64,000 bases of DNA. It comes from Mermis nigrescens. Lineage: Eukaryota > Nematoda > Enoplea > Mermithida > Mermithidae. The position numbers and the translations under genes were made by a program. Below the pieces are notes generated by a model, which saw only the letters and a program-made list of their open reading frames with translations, was not told the DNA's origin and did no database searches. This document shows, in pieces, positions 1 through 35,456 of the stretch; within the stretch, counting starts at the first letter, position 1; each line of letters opens with the position of its first letter. The stretch covers positions 1,440,411-1,504,410 of the forward strand of contig JAVLUZ010000511.1 of assembly GCA_036768485.1 (NCBI GenBank), in the 5' to 3' direction.

Positions 1-204
1 GAATGTTTAAACGATAGATTTGTGTAATGTGAGTATGTAATAAAGTGAAATTCATTGAAATTTTTCTTCAAACTTGCCATTGGATAGAGCTTGTTGAGAT
101 ACGCTCAAAAATGCCTTTATTTTTGCCCACCTCCTAATGGTTATCAAGATATCTGACCTCAAAATTTTCGCCCCCTCCCGAAATAAAACTCTGGATACGG
201 TCCT
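1..204. mobile_element. Right half of a GGCCCGTATCCAGGA-type element
   Basis: It matches bases 16200-16410 over most of its length, including the end TGGATACGG.CCT, so the window opens inside a second copy of the element at 15623-16410. It sits in an RpS2 intron. Confidence 0.7.
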
Positions 205-277
205 GCGCGCATAATTATATTATTCATCTTTTGACTGAATTTAAAACAATTGATATTCATTTGAACAAATTTTAAAG

Positions 278-7739
<7,462 letters not shown>

Positions 7740-7904
7740 GTATGTCTTAATAACTGCGCATTTGTGGTGGGGATGGAAAATTCTCCTTAAACTAGTGTTA
7801 GATTTAGATTAATGCTAATTTATTTTAGAGCTTAAAATGTTTAGTTTTTAAATTTAGGCACACCATACGCTTTTCACTACGAGATTTGAATAATTCTTCG
7901 TGTA

Positions 7905-8010
7905 TGTATAGCTTTCCTAAGGACTGATTGGCCTTTATAATAGACCAACGTCGTGAGTAAAGTGTTCAAATTTTGTGGCATGAACTTGTTCTTCATTTAT
8001 AAAAATGGTT
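7905..8010 (+). other. Second copy of the RpS2 intronic element
   Basis: It shares CTAAGGA, TGGCCTTTATAATAG-like, ACGTCGT and AAATTTTGTGGC with the 946-1131 element, in the same order, just past the last RpS2 coding exon. It is shorter and folds less well. Confidence 0.25.
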
Positions 8011-8164
8011 CAATTTTAAATCTTAGTTGCCTATATTTTCTCTTTCATAAATTGCGGATTTTGCGGTAATAATCCTCCGTGAGCGATAAATTTTTGCGAA
8101 TTTCAGCCATTTGCCCAAATTATTTATGCTTTTGTGTCAACAGTTGTTGCATTCAGCGTAGATA

Positions 8165-8780
8165 TGTTCCCACACGGGGGGGTTGTTCGAATACCCCCAG
8201 AAGCCAAACTTCCCCCTTCCCAGACTTCAATTTTTGAATTTTTTGTTTTTTTTCGCATTTTTTGATGCCAATGGATATTGCTCGGTGAGATACGTTGAAA
8301 ACTGGTGTTTTTTACCATACACCATGTCTAAGACCATTTTTACCTTTGAAAAATTGCACCCCCAGAATTTTGGTGCTGCCCACCTATGTATGCATGTACT
8401 TACCCAGACTCGTGTATCCAGGATCCGGCCAAGGGGAGGCGGATCCAACATGGATTGGTCTATATCTCCGTAAATTTGTTGGAATGATCTCAAATGAACT
8501 GACACTTGAAAATTTTAAGTCTTTGAAAATTGGCACTTGAATTTCAAAGTGAAAATCAATTGGCCTCAGAAGGCCGAATACCCTCCCCCTAAACCGAAAT
8601 ACCCCCATATTTAATTTTTGAAAATTTTTGTTTTTTTCTCGCGATTTTGATACCAATGGATAGTGCTCGATGAGAAACATTTAAAAATGAAAAAATGGCG
8701 TTTTTCGGCATACCACCATTTTTGACGTTTAAAAAATCATGCACACCTCTCTGAATTTTGGTGCTGCACACCTACGAACG
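8165..8780 (-). mobile_element. Family A elements, copies 2 and 3 in the same orientation
   Basis: Copy 2 spans about 8165-8395 and copy 3 about 8575-8775; both end in GTGCTGCxCACCTA. Between them lies a strip with CGTGTATCCAGGATCC, related to the GGATCC-type element ends. Confidence 0.6.
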
Positions 8781-8884
8781 CTACGTCTCGGTACCCAACG
8801 ATTAATTTAATGGAACTGTTACAAGTTTGCAGTGACAAATAGATTAATTAATCAGAGCGAACCAACATAACCATATACGTGCAG

Positions 8885-10017
8885 TAGGGATGCAACGAGT
8901 ACCCGAACCCGAATACTCGGGTACCATAGGTGGGCAGCAACGAAATTCTGGGGGGGGTGAAAAAATTTCTGGGGGGTGAAAAAATTAAAGGTCAAAAAAT
9001 GGTCTTAAAAGTGGTCGTACGGCAAAAAAACACCATTTTTCGACGTTTCTCATCAAGCTCTATCCAATGGCATCAAAAATTGCTAAAAAAGCAAGAAAAA
9101 ATTTTTTCTGGGGGGATATTTCAACTTCTGGGGGTGTATACCCCCCAAACCTCCCCACGCCCATGTGTGTCGGGTACCCGAACAAAATTCAGGACCCGAA
9201 CCCGAATAACTGAACTTGACTACCCGAACCCGAATAAAATTATTATAACTACCCGAAGCCGAATGTTTATGGATTTTATTCGGGTATTTTCAAGCTCCAA
9301 AATCCCACAATTTTATGTCAGAGATTCAAAAAATTTTCGGCTTTTTGCGCCGTTTTCAGTTTGCTCGACCCTAAAACGCTGAATTTCATGTAGTTATCAA
9401 GTAAACATCAATGGCTATGCAATTAAGTGGTATATTTCAATCGATTCACGTGAATTTTTAATTTTTTCATTTCACAAAACGATTGCCAAATGATATCGTA
9501 TAAAATGCTAAACACTGTTTCTTTGGTCGTAATTAAACTTGGTTTCTATCAAATTAAACTTCACGAATAACAGTTTTTTGGCAGTTTCTCCATGAAAGCG
9601 CGGCGGACTCTGAAAAAATGTCCGGCAGTTTACATTGACAAGTACCTTGCATAATGCAATCTTAGACGATAATCTCAGCAGTAGTTGTTAATGTTGTTTG
9701 TAGCTGTATATCATACAAGACAGAGCGCTACCTCTCATTTGCATTAACGTTCTTGCACACTGAGAGGAGGAAGGAAAATCACTGGAAATTTGAGTGAAAC
9801 ATATTGAATAATTAGGCACTATGACATCTAATAATAAAAATTGTAGCATCTGGCTGACATGTACCTAAGAAATTCGCTATACTCTGGTAATCATCCTATA
9901 TACTTATTGAAATACCCGAACGCGATCGGGTATTGATTTTGATACCCGAACCCGAATAAACTTGGATGAACTACCCGAACCCGAATACGCCAAAATTCAC
10001 TACCCGTTGCATCCCTA
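8885..10017. mobile_element. hAT-like element with ACCCGA subterminal arrays, copy 1
   Basis: The TIR is TAGGGATGCAAC at both ends. The flanks ACGTGCAG (8877-8884) and ATATGCAG (10018-10025) form an 8-base TSD with two C/T-type changes at a CpG. Just inside each end are arrays of ACCCGAACCCGAAT. The middle is AT-rich with no transposase. A family A element is inserted near the left end. Confidence 0.82.
8926..9170 (+). mobile_element. Family A element, copy 4, nested in the preceding element
   Basis: It is 245 bases from ATAGGTGGGCAGCAACG to CCCATGTGTGT, flanked by CGGGTACC on both sides (8918-8925, 9171-9178). The target is itself ACCCG-rich, so this TSD alone is weaker evidence than those of copies at 10827 and 22968. 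Confidence 0.75.
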
Positions 10018-10826
10018 ATATGCAGTAACTTTTTCTAGATGAGGTACCTACAGAAAATCGTAAGGAAACGTCAAAAATTCTATTCTTTTTAAGTCATTCA
10101 CCTTATGTAGGTATTTTTAAATTTCTTATGTTAGGCTTGAAATTTAGGGTCTTAAATTACACAAACCTAAGCCACACTATCTACTGTAAAATTTAAGGTT
10201 TAATTTATTATTAAGTCCCTAATCTGTGAATGTTTCATTCTTCACCTTATGTTTTTAAATTTCTGAATAATCAAACGGAAGTCTCAGGCTCATTGTTATG
10301 TACTTATGCGTGTAGGCAAGTGTCAATTTTGATTTAGCCGTTTTTGCGTTATGGGTTTCTTCAGCTTCATTATGCTTGCTTCTTGAGTATGTTGAGCCAA
10401 GTTGTCTTGGTTCAGTTTCATATCCACCCATTTCATATCTTTACATAAGTCTTTCTGTTTTTAGTGATGGCCAGCTCCGACGCCAAATTCATTATGAGAT
10501 ATTTTGCTGAACGTCTTGATTGAACATTTTGAAATAAAATGCAAAATAAAAGCATTTTTGTTACATAGATAGGTAGGTACACGTGTTGTTAGTCTGCGCA
10601 CAAGTTTGTGCACAAAAAAATTTATCGACATCAAGTCGACAGATCATATGTCACATCAATGCAATTATTTCGCAATCTGATAGCCTAGTGTCGGTGATAC
10701 TTTTGCATATGTACCTACATGGATTGTTTACGATCATAGGTGGGCAGAACGTAGGCCATTGTTTGCAATGCGAAAATCATACAGTTTGTGATACATGCTG
10801 TTCCCCAAAATTTTCACTGCCTAGCA

Positions 10827-11004
10827 TACCTGGGCGTGGGGATATGTACCCACAGAATTCAATTTTTATATATTTTTTTTGTTTTTATTTGTAATTTTTC
10901 GATGCCGATGAGAAACTTTGAAAAATGTTTTCGCCGTTACCACCATTTTTTGACCTTTTAAAAAAATACCCTTCCCCAGAGCTCTGGTGCGGCCTACTTA
11001 TGGT
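10827..11004 (-). mobile_element. Family A element, copy 5
   Basis: Perfect 8-base TSDs GCCTAGCA lie at 10819-10826 and 11005-11012. It is shorter than most copies because the T-rich interior is reduced. Confidence 0.75.
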
Positions 11005-11012
11005 GCCTAGCA

Positions 11013-11200
11013 TAGGTGAGCAGCACCGAAATTCTGGGGGGGGGTGAAAAAATTTTTAAAGTTCAAAAAATGGTCTTAAAAGTGGTCGTATGGCAAAAAC
11101 ACCATTTTTCGACGTTTCTCATCAAGCTCTATCCAATGGCATCAAAAGATTGCTAAAAACAGAAAAAATTTATTTCTGGGCGGAGGGTATTTCAACTTAA
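11013..11200 (+). mobile_element. Family A element, copy 6, 3' truncated
   Basis: It begins TAGGTGAGCAGCACCG directly after the TSD of copy 5, in the opposite orientation, and fades near 11200 before the usual GGGCGTGGGG end. Confidence 0.65.
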
Positions 11201-11219
11201 GAATTTTTTCGAAAGTAAT

Positions 11220-11316
11220 CCTACGGATCACGATAATTACATACCAATCAGAATCGCAGTCTGTTGGCTTATTGGCGGACAGTTTTTAAAATTCCCAAAC
11301 TTGTCTGAAACAGACT
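11220..11316 (-). repeat. Repeat H (TAGTCTGTTTCA MITE), partial
   Basis: It is the reverse of the 14657 copy: GGCTTATTGGCGGACAG, then CCCAAACTTGTCTGAAACAG. It faces the 11746 copy tail to tail across 430 bases. Confidence 0.6.
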
Positions 11317-11745
11317 ATATACAGTTCCAGGAGCTCAGATTAATAGCAGATGATCAAAATTTTGTTGGGGACTTGAATACAATTCATGGTATGTAGGTAT
11401 GTTTCACAACACTTTAAGATCTCACTGCCTCTTTTGCTAAATCAATTTTGCAACTCGGACGCTTCGCTCCCCGTTTGCAAAAGGTTGATAACACTGAAGC
11501 CAATATGCTGTGTACAGATATTAGACAACAGAAACTAAGTCCTCTGATAAACCTGGATAATTTACACGAGCAGCAGCAAAAATTCTCACGAAGATCCGAT
11601 GGGGCCAAATTGCCAAACGCAACACCAAAAATTTCTGTGGATTGCTTGATTTTTGGGGATGCGCCGGGTTCTCGGGGAAAGGGGTCTAGGCCCTTCAAGC
11701 CCAACTGTTTTGCTGATGATTTTTTTGCAACGGATTTGAGCCCAT

Positions 11746-11877
11746 TATAGTCTGTTTCACACAAGTTTGGACATAAATTTTAAAATTTATGTCCGACAAT
11801 AAGCCGACAGATTGTGATTATAGCATTGATTAGATATATAATTATCGTAATCCGACGGCTGACTTCTGAGACTATGT
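11746..11877 (+). repeat. Repeat H, copy 2, truncated
   Basis: It reads TATAGTCTGTTTCACACAAG and CCGACAATAAGCCGACAG and stops at the TSD of the 11886 element, which may have cut it. Confidence 0.6.
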
Positions 11878-12995
11878 ATAGGTACTAGTGATGTAAAAGA
11901 TCCAGATTTTTACCCAGATCCAGATAAAGATCGGGTTCAGATTTTCTAACAGATCCAGATCAGATAACCAGATCAGAAAATAACCAGATCCAGATCCAGA
12001 TCGTTTTGCCAGATCAAAATTTAAAAAGATCCAGATACAGATCCAGATAAAAATATTTTTTGTGCAGCAATTTGTATTGCAAAAAAGGAAGGCGTAAAGC
12101 GCCCAATATAACAGCCCCCAGAGAGGTCTGGGGGCAGAGCCGAGGAAAATTTGCATTTTAGAGCTTTTACATAAAAATGATATCAGTAAAAATTGTCTAA
12201 AGAGGAAAGACTCACAAGTTTAGACTTTCACTAATGGGCTTGAAATTGAGGCATGAAAAATGTAAAAATTATTACAACGGCTTTAATTGACAATTTTATA
12301 AACAGAACGGCATTAAATATTAACAGAAACGTGAGATGTCTGGAATTTCGCAACATTGTGCTTAAACAGGAGAAACAAATGCTCCTTTTGATCGCTTGTA
12401 AGAAAGAAAATGTGTATTATTTCAGAGGGATATCACTGTTAAAAACACAAACGATACATTACCTAACAACACAAAATTCAATACTATGAAGAAACCTGCT
12501 TAATTTCAATTCAACAAAGAAACACGCTGTCAAAATTCATGAAAAATGACAGGTGCACCAATTGAAACTATACATATACAGCGTAGAAATTCTGGGGCGG
12601 GGGTCAAAATCAAGTTTTTTTCTCAAACATAAAAAACGATAAAAATGGCCCATGGGCACTAAAAACATTAATTTTAGACGTTTCTCGACGTCGCGCATCC
12701 ATTGAAACACTTTTTTGACAAAAATGTTTCGAAAAAATTAAAAATTTTCCAACTTTTAGGCAAAAAAGTCTCTCAAAGTTCAATTCTGATGATAATTTAT
12801 GTGAAAAAACAACCTTCAATACATTTTTATCATTTAAATTACTTTTCTGCAGAGCTTCAAAAATTTTTCTAAAACAAAAAAATTTATGAAGGGGTCAGCG
12901 GCACTTTTTGGCCATTCTGGGGGGTCAGCACAGATCTGGGGGGTCAAAACCCCCAGCAGACCCCTCCCTCAGCCCCGCGTGCATGGGTAATGTCT

Positions 12996-13175
12996 CAACA
13001 GCCCCAACAGTCCCAACAGCCCCACCGTTCCAACAGCCCCACCAATAATCCCAACAGCCCCACCAATAATCCCAACAGCCCCACCAATCCCAACAGACCC
13101 ACCAATCCCAACATCCCCATCGTTCCAATAGCCCCACCGTCCCAACAGCCCCACCAGTAATCCCAGCAGCCTCAC
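12996..13175. repeat. Minisatellite, left arm (CCCCAACAGTCCCAACAG type)
   Basis: Units of about 15-21 bases, such as CCCAACAGCCCCACCAAT, are repeated about 10 times. The reverse complement of the same unit makes the array at 13800-14166. Confidence 0.85.
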
Positions 13176-13799
13176 TATTACTGCAATCGCTTTTATACGA
13201 TTCAATAAAATCGGGCAATATTAATTTTTTATAAAAGATATTTTTTGACTATTTCCCAAATTCGTATATTTCATCAAGACCATAAACGAGTGTGCAAGTT
13301 TACATTTTCAGAATAAGTCTACCTATGAAACTGGGAGACCTGTCAGAACTGAAGCTTCAGCATTTGTGCACAATCCAGGATTTTGCCTCATTCGAGTCAT
13401 CTCGCAAGATTGGATCCCTGCTCATTATGGTCTACTCTACAATGCCAGAAAAAAATGAAAAATGTACTAGTGAAAAAAAGGAAAGTCAAGTGTTAAAATT
13501 AAATGAAAATCAAAACTTTCGCGCTAATCTGCTTTAAAATAGCCAGAAAATGTGGATTAGCGCAGTTGTTATGCTATTTTAACAATCATACCAGTTTTGA
13601 GGTCAATTTTTGACTCAAAACTTGTTCTCCAGACCGGTCATTCTGTACATCTATGATTATAACAGCGAACAAATTTTGTGGGTCTGGTGGATTAAAGTGA
13701 CCGAGAAATGTGCTAAAAATAGAATTCTGGGGTCAAACATAATTTGGGGGATTTCCAGAATTTCGGGTTTAGGTGGTTAAACTCGTGTGCTTAGGACAG

Positions 13800-14166
13800 T
13801 TGGAAAGGTAGGACTGCTGGAACGGTGGAACTGCTGGGAATTGATGGGGCTCTTGGGACTGGTGGGGCTGTTGGGATTATTGGTGGGGTTGTTAAGACGG
13901 TTGAGCTGTTGGAACGGTGGGACTGTTGGGATTGGTAGGGCTGTTGGGATTGGTAGGGCTGTTGGGATTGGTGAGGCTGTTGGGATTGGTGTGGCTATTG
14001 GGATTATTGGTGGGGCTGTTGGGACGGTGGGGCTGTTGGACTGGGGGGCTGTTGGGACGGGTGAGACTGTTGGGATTTTGGTGGGGCTGTTGGGATGGTG
14101 GGGCTGTTGGGTTGGTGGGGCTGTTGGGACGGTGGGGCTGTTGGGACTAGTGAGGCTGTTGTCCCA
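13800..14166. repeat. Minisatellite, right arm (GGGGCTGTTGGGATTGGT type)
   Basis: About 20 units, longer than the left arm. Open frames through it (Gly/Leu/Val-rich on +, Pro/Thr/Asn-rich on -) are by-products of a repeat with no stop codons. Confidence 0.85.
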
Positions 14167-14656
14167 CAATCCGTGCATGTAAGGCTACAACTAATTAGAT
14201 AACCTATCTAGAGTAAATCGTAAAACAGGGAGAATACCATCGTGCAAAAATAACTTTCTGATCTGTTTAATTAGATATAAGTTGACTAAACAGATCCAGA
14301 TCCAGATAAAGATCGGGTTCTGATTTTCTGGCAGATCCAGATCCAGATCAGAAAATAACCAGATCCAGATGATCTGGATCTGAAAAAGATCAAATGCAGA
14401 TGATCTTTTACATCTTTAATAGGTACTAACACGTATAGTCCGTTTTTTAACCTAGTGCACCGATCCGTTCGTAAAACTAAAATCCTTATCACTGTAGCGC
14501 TCGATTTTCCCTAGCTCAGCGCAGTCGGCGGCGAATTCTTTTATGCGTTTGGCCGGGTCAAGTGATGAAGGAATAGGATGTTACAGTAGTAAGCAAAGTG
14601 GTTTACCGAGAGAATTCGTGGACTAGGTTAAAAAAATAGACTACACTTATCATTTA

Positions 14657-14837
14657 TAGTCTGTTTCACACAAGCTTGGGCATACATTTTTAAAATATAT
14701 CCGACAATAAGCCGACAGATTGCGATTATAGCATTGATTTGATATAGGTATACCTAATTATCGTAATCCGTCGGCTTACTTTCACTTTCGGGAAGATTCT
14801 TAAAACTTATCCCCAAACTTATGTGAAATAGACTTTA
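14657..14837. mobile_element. Repeat H, full-length MITE
   Basis: It starts TAGTCTGTTTCACACAAGC and ends with the near complement ATGTGAAATAGACTTTA. About 180 bases with a T-A flank, consistent with a TA-targeting MITE. Confidence 0.65.
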
Positions 14838-15090
14838 GGTAGCTTTGGAATAAAAAAGAACCTACGAGTGATACGAAGAAATTAGTGGATACAAAATCAA
14901 GGGCTACATGTTTACACAAATACCGACGTACTATGTATGTACATACAGCATACACAACACACACATATGAGTAGGTATGTATGTAGGTACCTATAATCTG
15001 CATACAAAAATAAATACAGGCATATCATATCAGCGACGTTGCGTTGTAAACCGCAGTAGCTTTCACTTGCAGATTGTCGTTTTCGTACTA

Positions 15091-15346
15091 TAGTCTATTC
15101 CATTCCAAACAGCCGATTTTCGCTTAACGGCTTACTACTGTAGTGGAATATTTTACCGTTTAGATTGTTGCGGCAGTTTTTTAGACGCGTCACGTATTAA
15201 ACCACGTTAAACACGAATAAGACAAGTTTAGAGCAATCAGCCGCTACGAGAGCATAATGGAAGAAGCCATTTTTGCTGATAAAAACTAATACAGTAGGTA
15301 ATAAGACTTTAGCGAAAATGGGCCGTTTGGAATGGAACAAACTATA
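15091..15346. mobile_element. MITE with long TIRs
   Basis: The left end TAGTCTATTCCATTCCAAAC plus AGCCGATTTTCGCT pairs with the right end AGCGAAAATGGGCCGTTTGG plus AATGGAACAAACTATA, ~34 bases with few mismatches. TA flanks suggest a Tc1/mariner-type mover. Confidence 0.75.
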
Positions 15347-15622
15347 TAAGCTATCAGGGTGACTTGAGCTTCCACAACTCCTGCAAAGATAAAAACTCCA
15401 CTTTAAATAATCTTTAGCAATTGAATAAAAGCGACTTTATAGTAGACTAGAAGAACTGTTCAAGCAGCGCGGAACTGATCACAAGAGATTATATTATAAC
15501 CAAATGAGGGCGTGGGGTGCATAAGACCCCCGGTAAGTCATTGAGACCCCCTAAAATCCAGACCCCCAGAATTGATTTTTCATCATGTTTTTTGAATTTT
15601 CGCAATTTTTATATGTGTACGC

Positions 15623-16410
15623 TCCGGCCCGTATCCAGGAGGGGCCCCCCGAAATGGGAAAATTTTTTTGTTTTCCCAAGGGTCTTCCAGAGGGAAAAAT
15701 TTGTAATTGGCGAAGTGCGTCTAAAACACCGCTAAAACAGGTTTTTAGCGTACTTTTGAGCAAGTAAACTCTTAATTTTCCGGCGCTTCGCGCCAGATTT
15801 ATTGTTTCTGGATAGTTTTGTCTTCTAAACCGCTAAAAATCGTTCAAATTTGAGTTAGACATAGAGAGCATGTCAATTTTTTTCTAGCGCTGTGCGTCGG
15901 ATTCATTGTTTAGTTGTAGTTTTTGCCTTCTAGCTCACTCAAAACAGCTCAAATTTGAGTTATGACATGGGAAACATGAGATTTTTCCGGCGCTTCGCGC
16001 CGTATTTATTGTTTATATATGTTTCTTTGTCTTCTAGCCCGCTCAAAACCGCTCAAAATTGAAGTTGATATGCAGATATGCAATTTTTCGGCCCTTGGCG
16101 CTGAATTATTCATTATCTGCATTGTTTTTTCTCTGTAAAGCACAATGATTAAGTGCAAAGGCAAGAGATAAGAAATAATTCGTCGATTAAGTGATGAGAA
16201 ATCAGCTTAAATGATAAATTTGCTGTATATCAATATGAAATGGAGTGAAAAATTTTTGAATTTTTCTTTTGAAATTTTTCTTCACCATCGTATAGAGTTC
16301 GCCGAGATCCGCTCAAAACTGCCTTTATTTTCGCCTATCTCCTAATGATTTTCGAGATATCTGGCCTCAAAAATTTTCGGCCCCCGAAATAAAATCCTGG
16401 ATACGGGCCT
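15623..16410. mobile_element. hAT-like element with GGCCCGTATCCAGGA ends
   Basis: Perfect TSDs GTGTACGC lie at 15615-15622 and 16411-16418. The TIR GGCCCGTATCCAGGA is perfect over 15 bases. The interior has a tandem repeat (15770-16110). The 1-204 segment is part of a second copy. Confidence 0.85.
15770..16110. repeat. ~110-base tandem repeat carrying the GGCGC hairpin
   Basis: About three units, each with a hairpin or its decayed form (15781, ~15890, 15988, ~16091), TTTATTGTTT, CTTCTAGCCCGCTCAAAAC and CAAATTTGAGTT. Confidence 0.75.
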
Positions 16411-16692
16411 GTGTACGCCAGTCACCAGCCAGACTTTTGCCCATTATAACACATGTGAGCTACTATGTATGTAGAGGATTTTTTGGTCGCACTTGAGGAA
16501 AAATTATGACTAAATATGTACTTCATAAATGGCGCGAAGCGCCGAAAAAGATTTTTGAATATCCATTTTTCGATCTCTCCCTTTATCATCTTAAGTATGT
16601 ACCTATCAAAGTATTTTTTCGGCCAAATGGGGACGGTCGCCCGCACCCCCGCCCCGCACTCCTAAATACGGCCTATATAGTACAGACTTCCA

Positions 16693-16915
16693 GGTCACAC
16701 GTGGGCGTACACAACGGGAGGGGTTTGGGGTATGTACCCCCCGGAAGGCCGAATACTCCCTCCAGAATTGAATTTTTGAATTTTTTTATCTTTTTTTCGC
16801 ACTTTTTTGATGCCAATGGATAGTACTCGATGAGAAACGTTGAAAAATGGTGTTTTTTCGCCATATCATGATTTTAAGACCATTTATAACCTTTGAAAAA
16901 TCTTGCAATCTTGTT
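16693..16915 (-). mobile_element. Family A element, copy 7, truncated
   Basis: CACACGTGGGCGTACAC begins it on the + strand; the ATGCCAATGGATAGTACTCG core is present; the TAGGTGGGCAGC end is missing. Confidence 0.6.
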
Positions 16916-16929
16916 TTCATGCATCTGTG

Positions 16930-17490
16930 AACTCACTTCTTATTGCGTTCAATTTGGTTCTAAAAGATTGGAAAAAAAGTTGGAAAATTTGGTCTTATTA
17001 GAAGCAAATAAATCAAAAAAGGCTAGCTACAGTAAGACAGGTAATTTTTACTATAAAATGTATTTTTTTGTTTTCTGTACACCGAAAGTTATTATTTTTG
17101 GTTGAGGTTTGTTTTGCTACCAAAGAAAAGCACAAAAAATAGAAAAATACATACTGAGATGCAGATAAATCCAAAAAGCCTAGTTTAAAACTACTTGTAT
17201 TCCGCGCGTGCGAAGTCATCTATATAGCCAAAAAACTAAAACAATCATAAAAAGTTCAATAATCAACCGATTTCTGCAAACAACAGCTCATCTTGCAGCA
17301 AATTTGACAACAAATCTATCACAATCGACGTAGAACAAAGATTCCGGACATTTTTGCGCTAAAATTCTAAAACTAGAAAAAACTATCCAAAAACTAGACG
17401 TTTTCACGCTTTGCGAATTTCTAAATTTGCTGCAGCGTGACCTTGTGCATCTAACGGAAAAAATTGATGGTTCTATTGTGATGAGTTGTA
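16930..17490. other. Unassigned sequence
   Basis: AT-rich DNA with no repeat partner that I recognised and no supported gene; short frames on both strands look random. Confidence 0.4.
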
Positions 17491-17493
17491 AAA

Positions 17494-17932
17494 ATAGGTG
17501 GGCAGCACGAAAATTCTGGGGAGTTGCAAGGTTTTTCAAAAGGTCAAAAAATAGTCTTAAGATGGTGGTATGGCGAAAAAAACACCTTTTTTCAACGTTA
17601 CTCATCAAGCACTGTCCATTGGCATCAAAAAATTGCGAAAATTCACAAAAATTGAATTCTGAGGGTATTCGACCTTCTGGGGGGGTGCATACCATAGGTG
17701 GGCAGCAACAACATTCTGGGAGGAAGGTGCAAGATTTTTCAAAGGTAAAAAAATTGCCTTAAATATGATGGTATGGCGAAAAAACACCATCTTTCAACGT
17801 TTCTCATCGAGGACTATCCATTGGCATCAAAAAATTGCGGAAAAAACGAAAGAATTCTCAACAATTGAATTCTGGGGTATTCCGTCTTCTATGGGCGCAT
17901 ACCTCCAACCCCCTCCCCCCACGCGTGGTTGT
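17494..17932 (+). mobile_element. Family A elements, copies 8 and 9, head to tail
   Basis: Copy 8 (17494-17692) breaks off at GGGTGCATAC, where copy 9 starts CATAGGTGGGCAGCAACA and runs to CCCCACGCGTGG. Either copy 9 inserted in copy 8 or the pair arose by tandem duplication. Confidence 0.7.
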
Positions 17933-18029
17933 CAAGCTATAACCATTCTTGCAAAACACACTTGTTCTTAAATTTCTTGAAGCGTACCGCGAGGGTTAAA
18001 ATATGAATGTGCATGAGGATTTAACAATA

Positions 18030-18335
18030 CATGATCTGGGGGTTTCTTTCACCCCCCAGGAAAACTTACCTCCCCCAGAAATCTCGATTTTTCGGAAATT
18101 TCCAAAAATTTTCTTAAAGTTCGTCGAGCAGGTGTTTTTTAAAGTGGTTTAAGCTTAAATTTGTTGTTTTTTTTTCGAAATTTTTTAATGTTTTTTTGCT
18201 CTTGAAAAATAGAGCATCGTCAGAAACGACAAAAAACGACGTTTTTTTAATGCGTACCCACCATTTTTGTGCCCAAAAAAGGCACTTTTAAATTACACTC
18301 CCCCCAAAGTTCCCATGCTGCGCACGTCTGGATTT
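18030..18335. repeat. Dispersed repeat B, copy 2
   Basis: It runs from TACATGATCTGGGGGTTTC to CCCATGCTGCGCACGTCTGG, with GAGCATCGTCAGAAACG and ACGTTTTTTTAATGCG as in the other copies. The hairpin motif is lost here. Confidence 0.6.
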
Positions 18336-18647
18336 GGCCCTGTTCAGAAATCGACAGACTCCACAAAATTGACAAGTCTCCCCTAAATTCCAATTTAGAA
18401 ACAAACATAATTTGGTTTTTTGCAACATGGCATTGGACAAAGCATGACAAAAGAGGTAGATGTGTACCTCTTTACGTACATTATAGTATCTACGTGCATT
18501 ACATATGTACAGCCCCGTCTCCAAGACTTTGTATTAGGGGGAATTAACAAAATTTTGTAATTGCATTCAGTAGCGATTTTTAGTTATAACACGACGTTCA
18601 TCGACGTGCTTTGCGGTTTTGGATCACTTATGAACCTTGTGGTGAGA

Positions 18648-18863
18648 AACATACATGTAATGGGAGGGGTCCTTCGATCATTTATAAGGTGAGGGGTAAA
18701 TGACCGCCAATTTCTGACCAAGGCCAAAAAACATAAAAATGGCAAAAGATCGCACGTTTTTCCGAAAATCGGGGGGGAGTCAGAAATTTTCTGACTTAGG
18801 TGGAGATGAAAGGGGGCGTCCGACCTTGGCTGGGGATTACCCAAACCTTCTGTTACATGTATA
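18648..18863. mobile_element. Repeat C, ATACATGTAA-ended, copy
   Basis: The ends ATACATGTAATGG and CTGTTACATGTAT are inverted repeats. The interior is G-rich with two runs of about 60 bases shared with the 47852 and 58085 copies. Confidence 0.6.
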
Positions 18864-19153
18864 GTGATAAATCATAAAAATTAAGTGATTAGGCAAAAAT
18901 TTTGGGATTTTACTATTCTAAACTTTGTTTAGCCTTTTTGAGGCCAACATTGCAAAATCGTAGTATATCCGGTGCGGAAATTTTCATAATTCTAATCGTT
19001 TTTAGCTCAATTCTGCACCTTTCTAGAGATTAGCAAAGCAGGACGAGTATCTGGCGCAAATTTCGACACTTTCATCATTTTAAGCTAAATTTTCTGTCTG
19101 GAGATAAGCAAAGCATTATGTCTGGCGCTAAGCGCCGTAAATTTCCGACATTT

Positions 19154-35456
<16,303 letters not shown>

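Larger units (their letters stand above)
11886..14418. mobile_element. hAT-like element with AGATCC subterminal arrays (2533 bases)
   Basis: Perfect TSDs ATAGGTAC lie at 11878-11885 and 14419-14426. The left end TAGTGATGTAAAAGATC matches the complement of the right end at 15 of 17 positions. Both ends carry AGATCCAGATCC arrays (11900-12050 and 14288-14400). The interior has two inverted minisatellites and short open frames, none like a transposase. Confidence 0.85.

Noticed and set aside
8930..9382. 150-codon + strand frame
   Set aside because: It runs across a family A element and ACCCGA arrays; the sequence is transposon DNA.
11414..11764. Overlapping 100-116-codon frames on both strands
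   Set aside because: They cover a repeat fragment shared with 20300-20430 and lie between two MITE copies; no protein motif is seen.
13777..14182. Long frames of Gly/Leu/Val and Pro/Thr/Asn composition
   Set aside because: They run through a minisatellite whose unit happens to lack stops on both strands.
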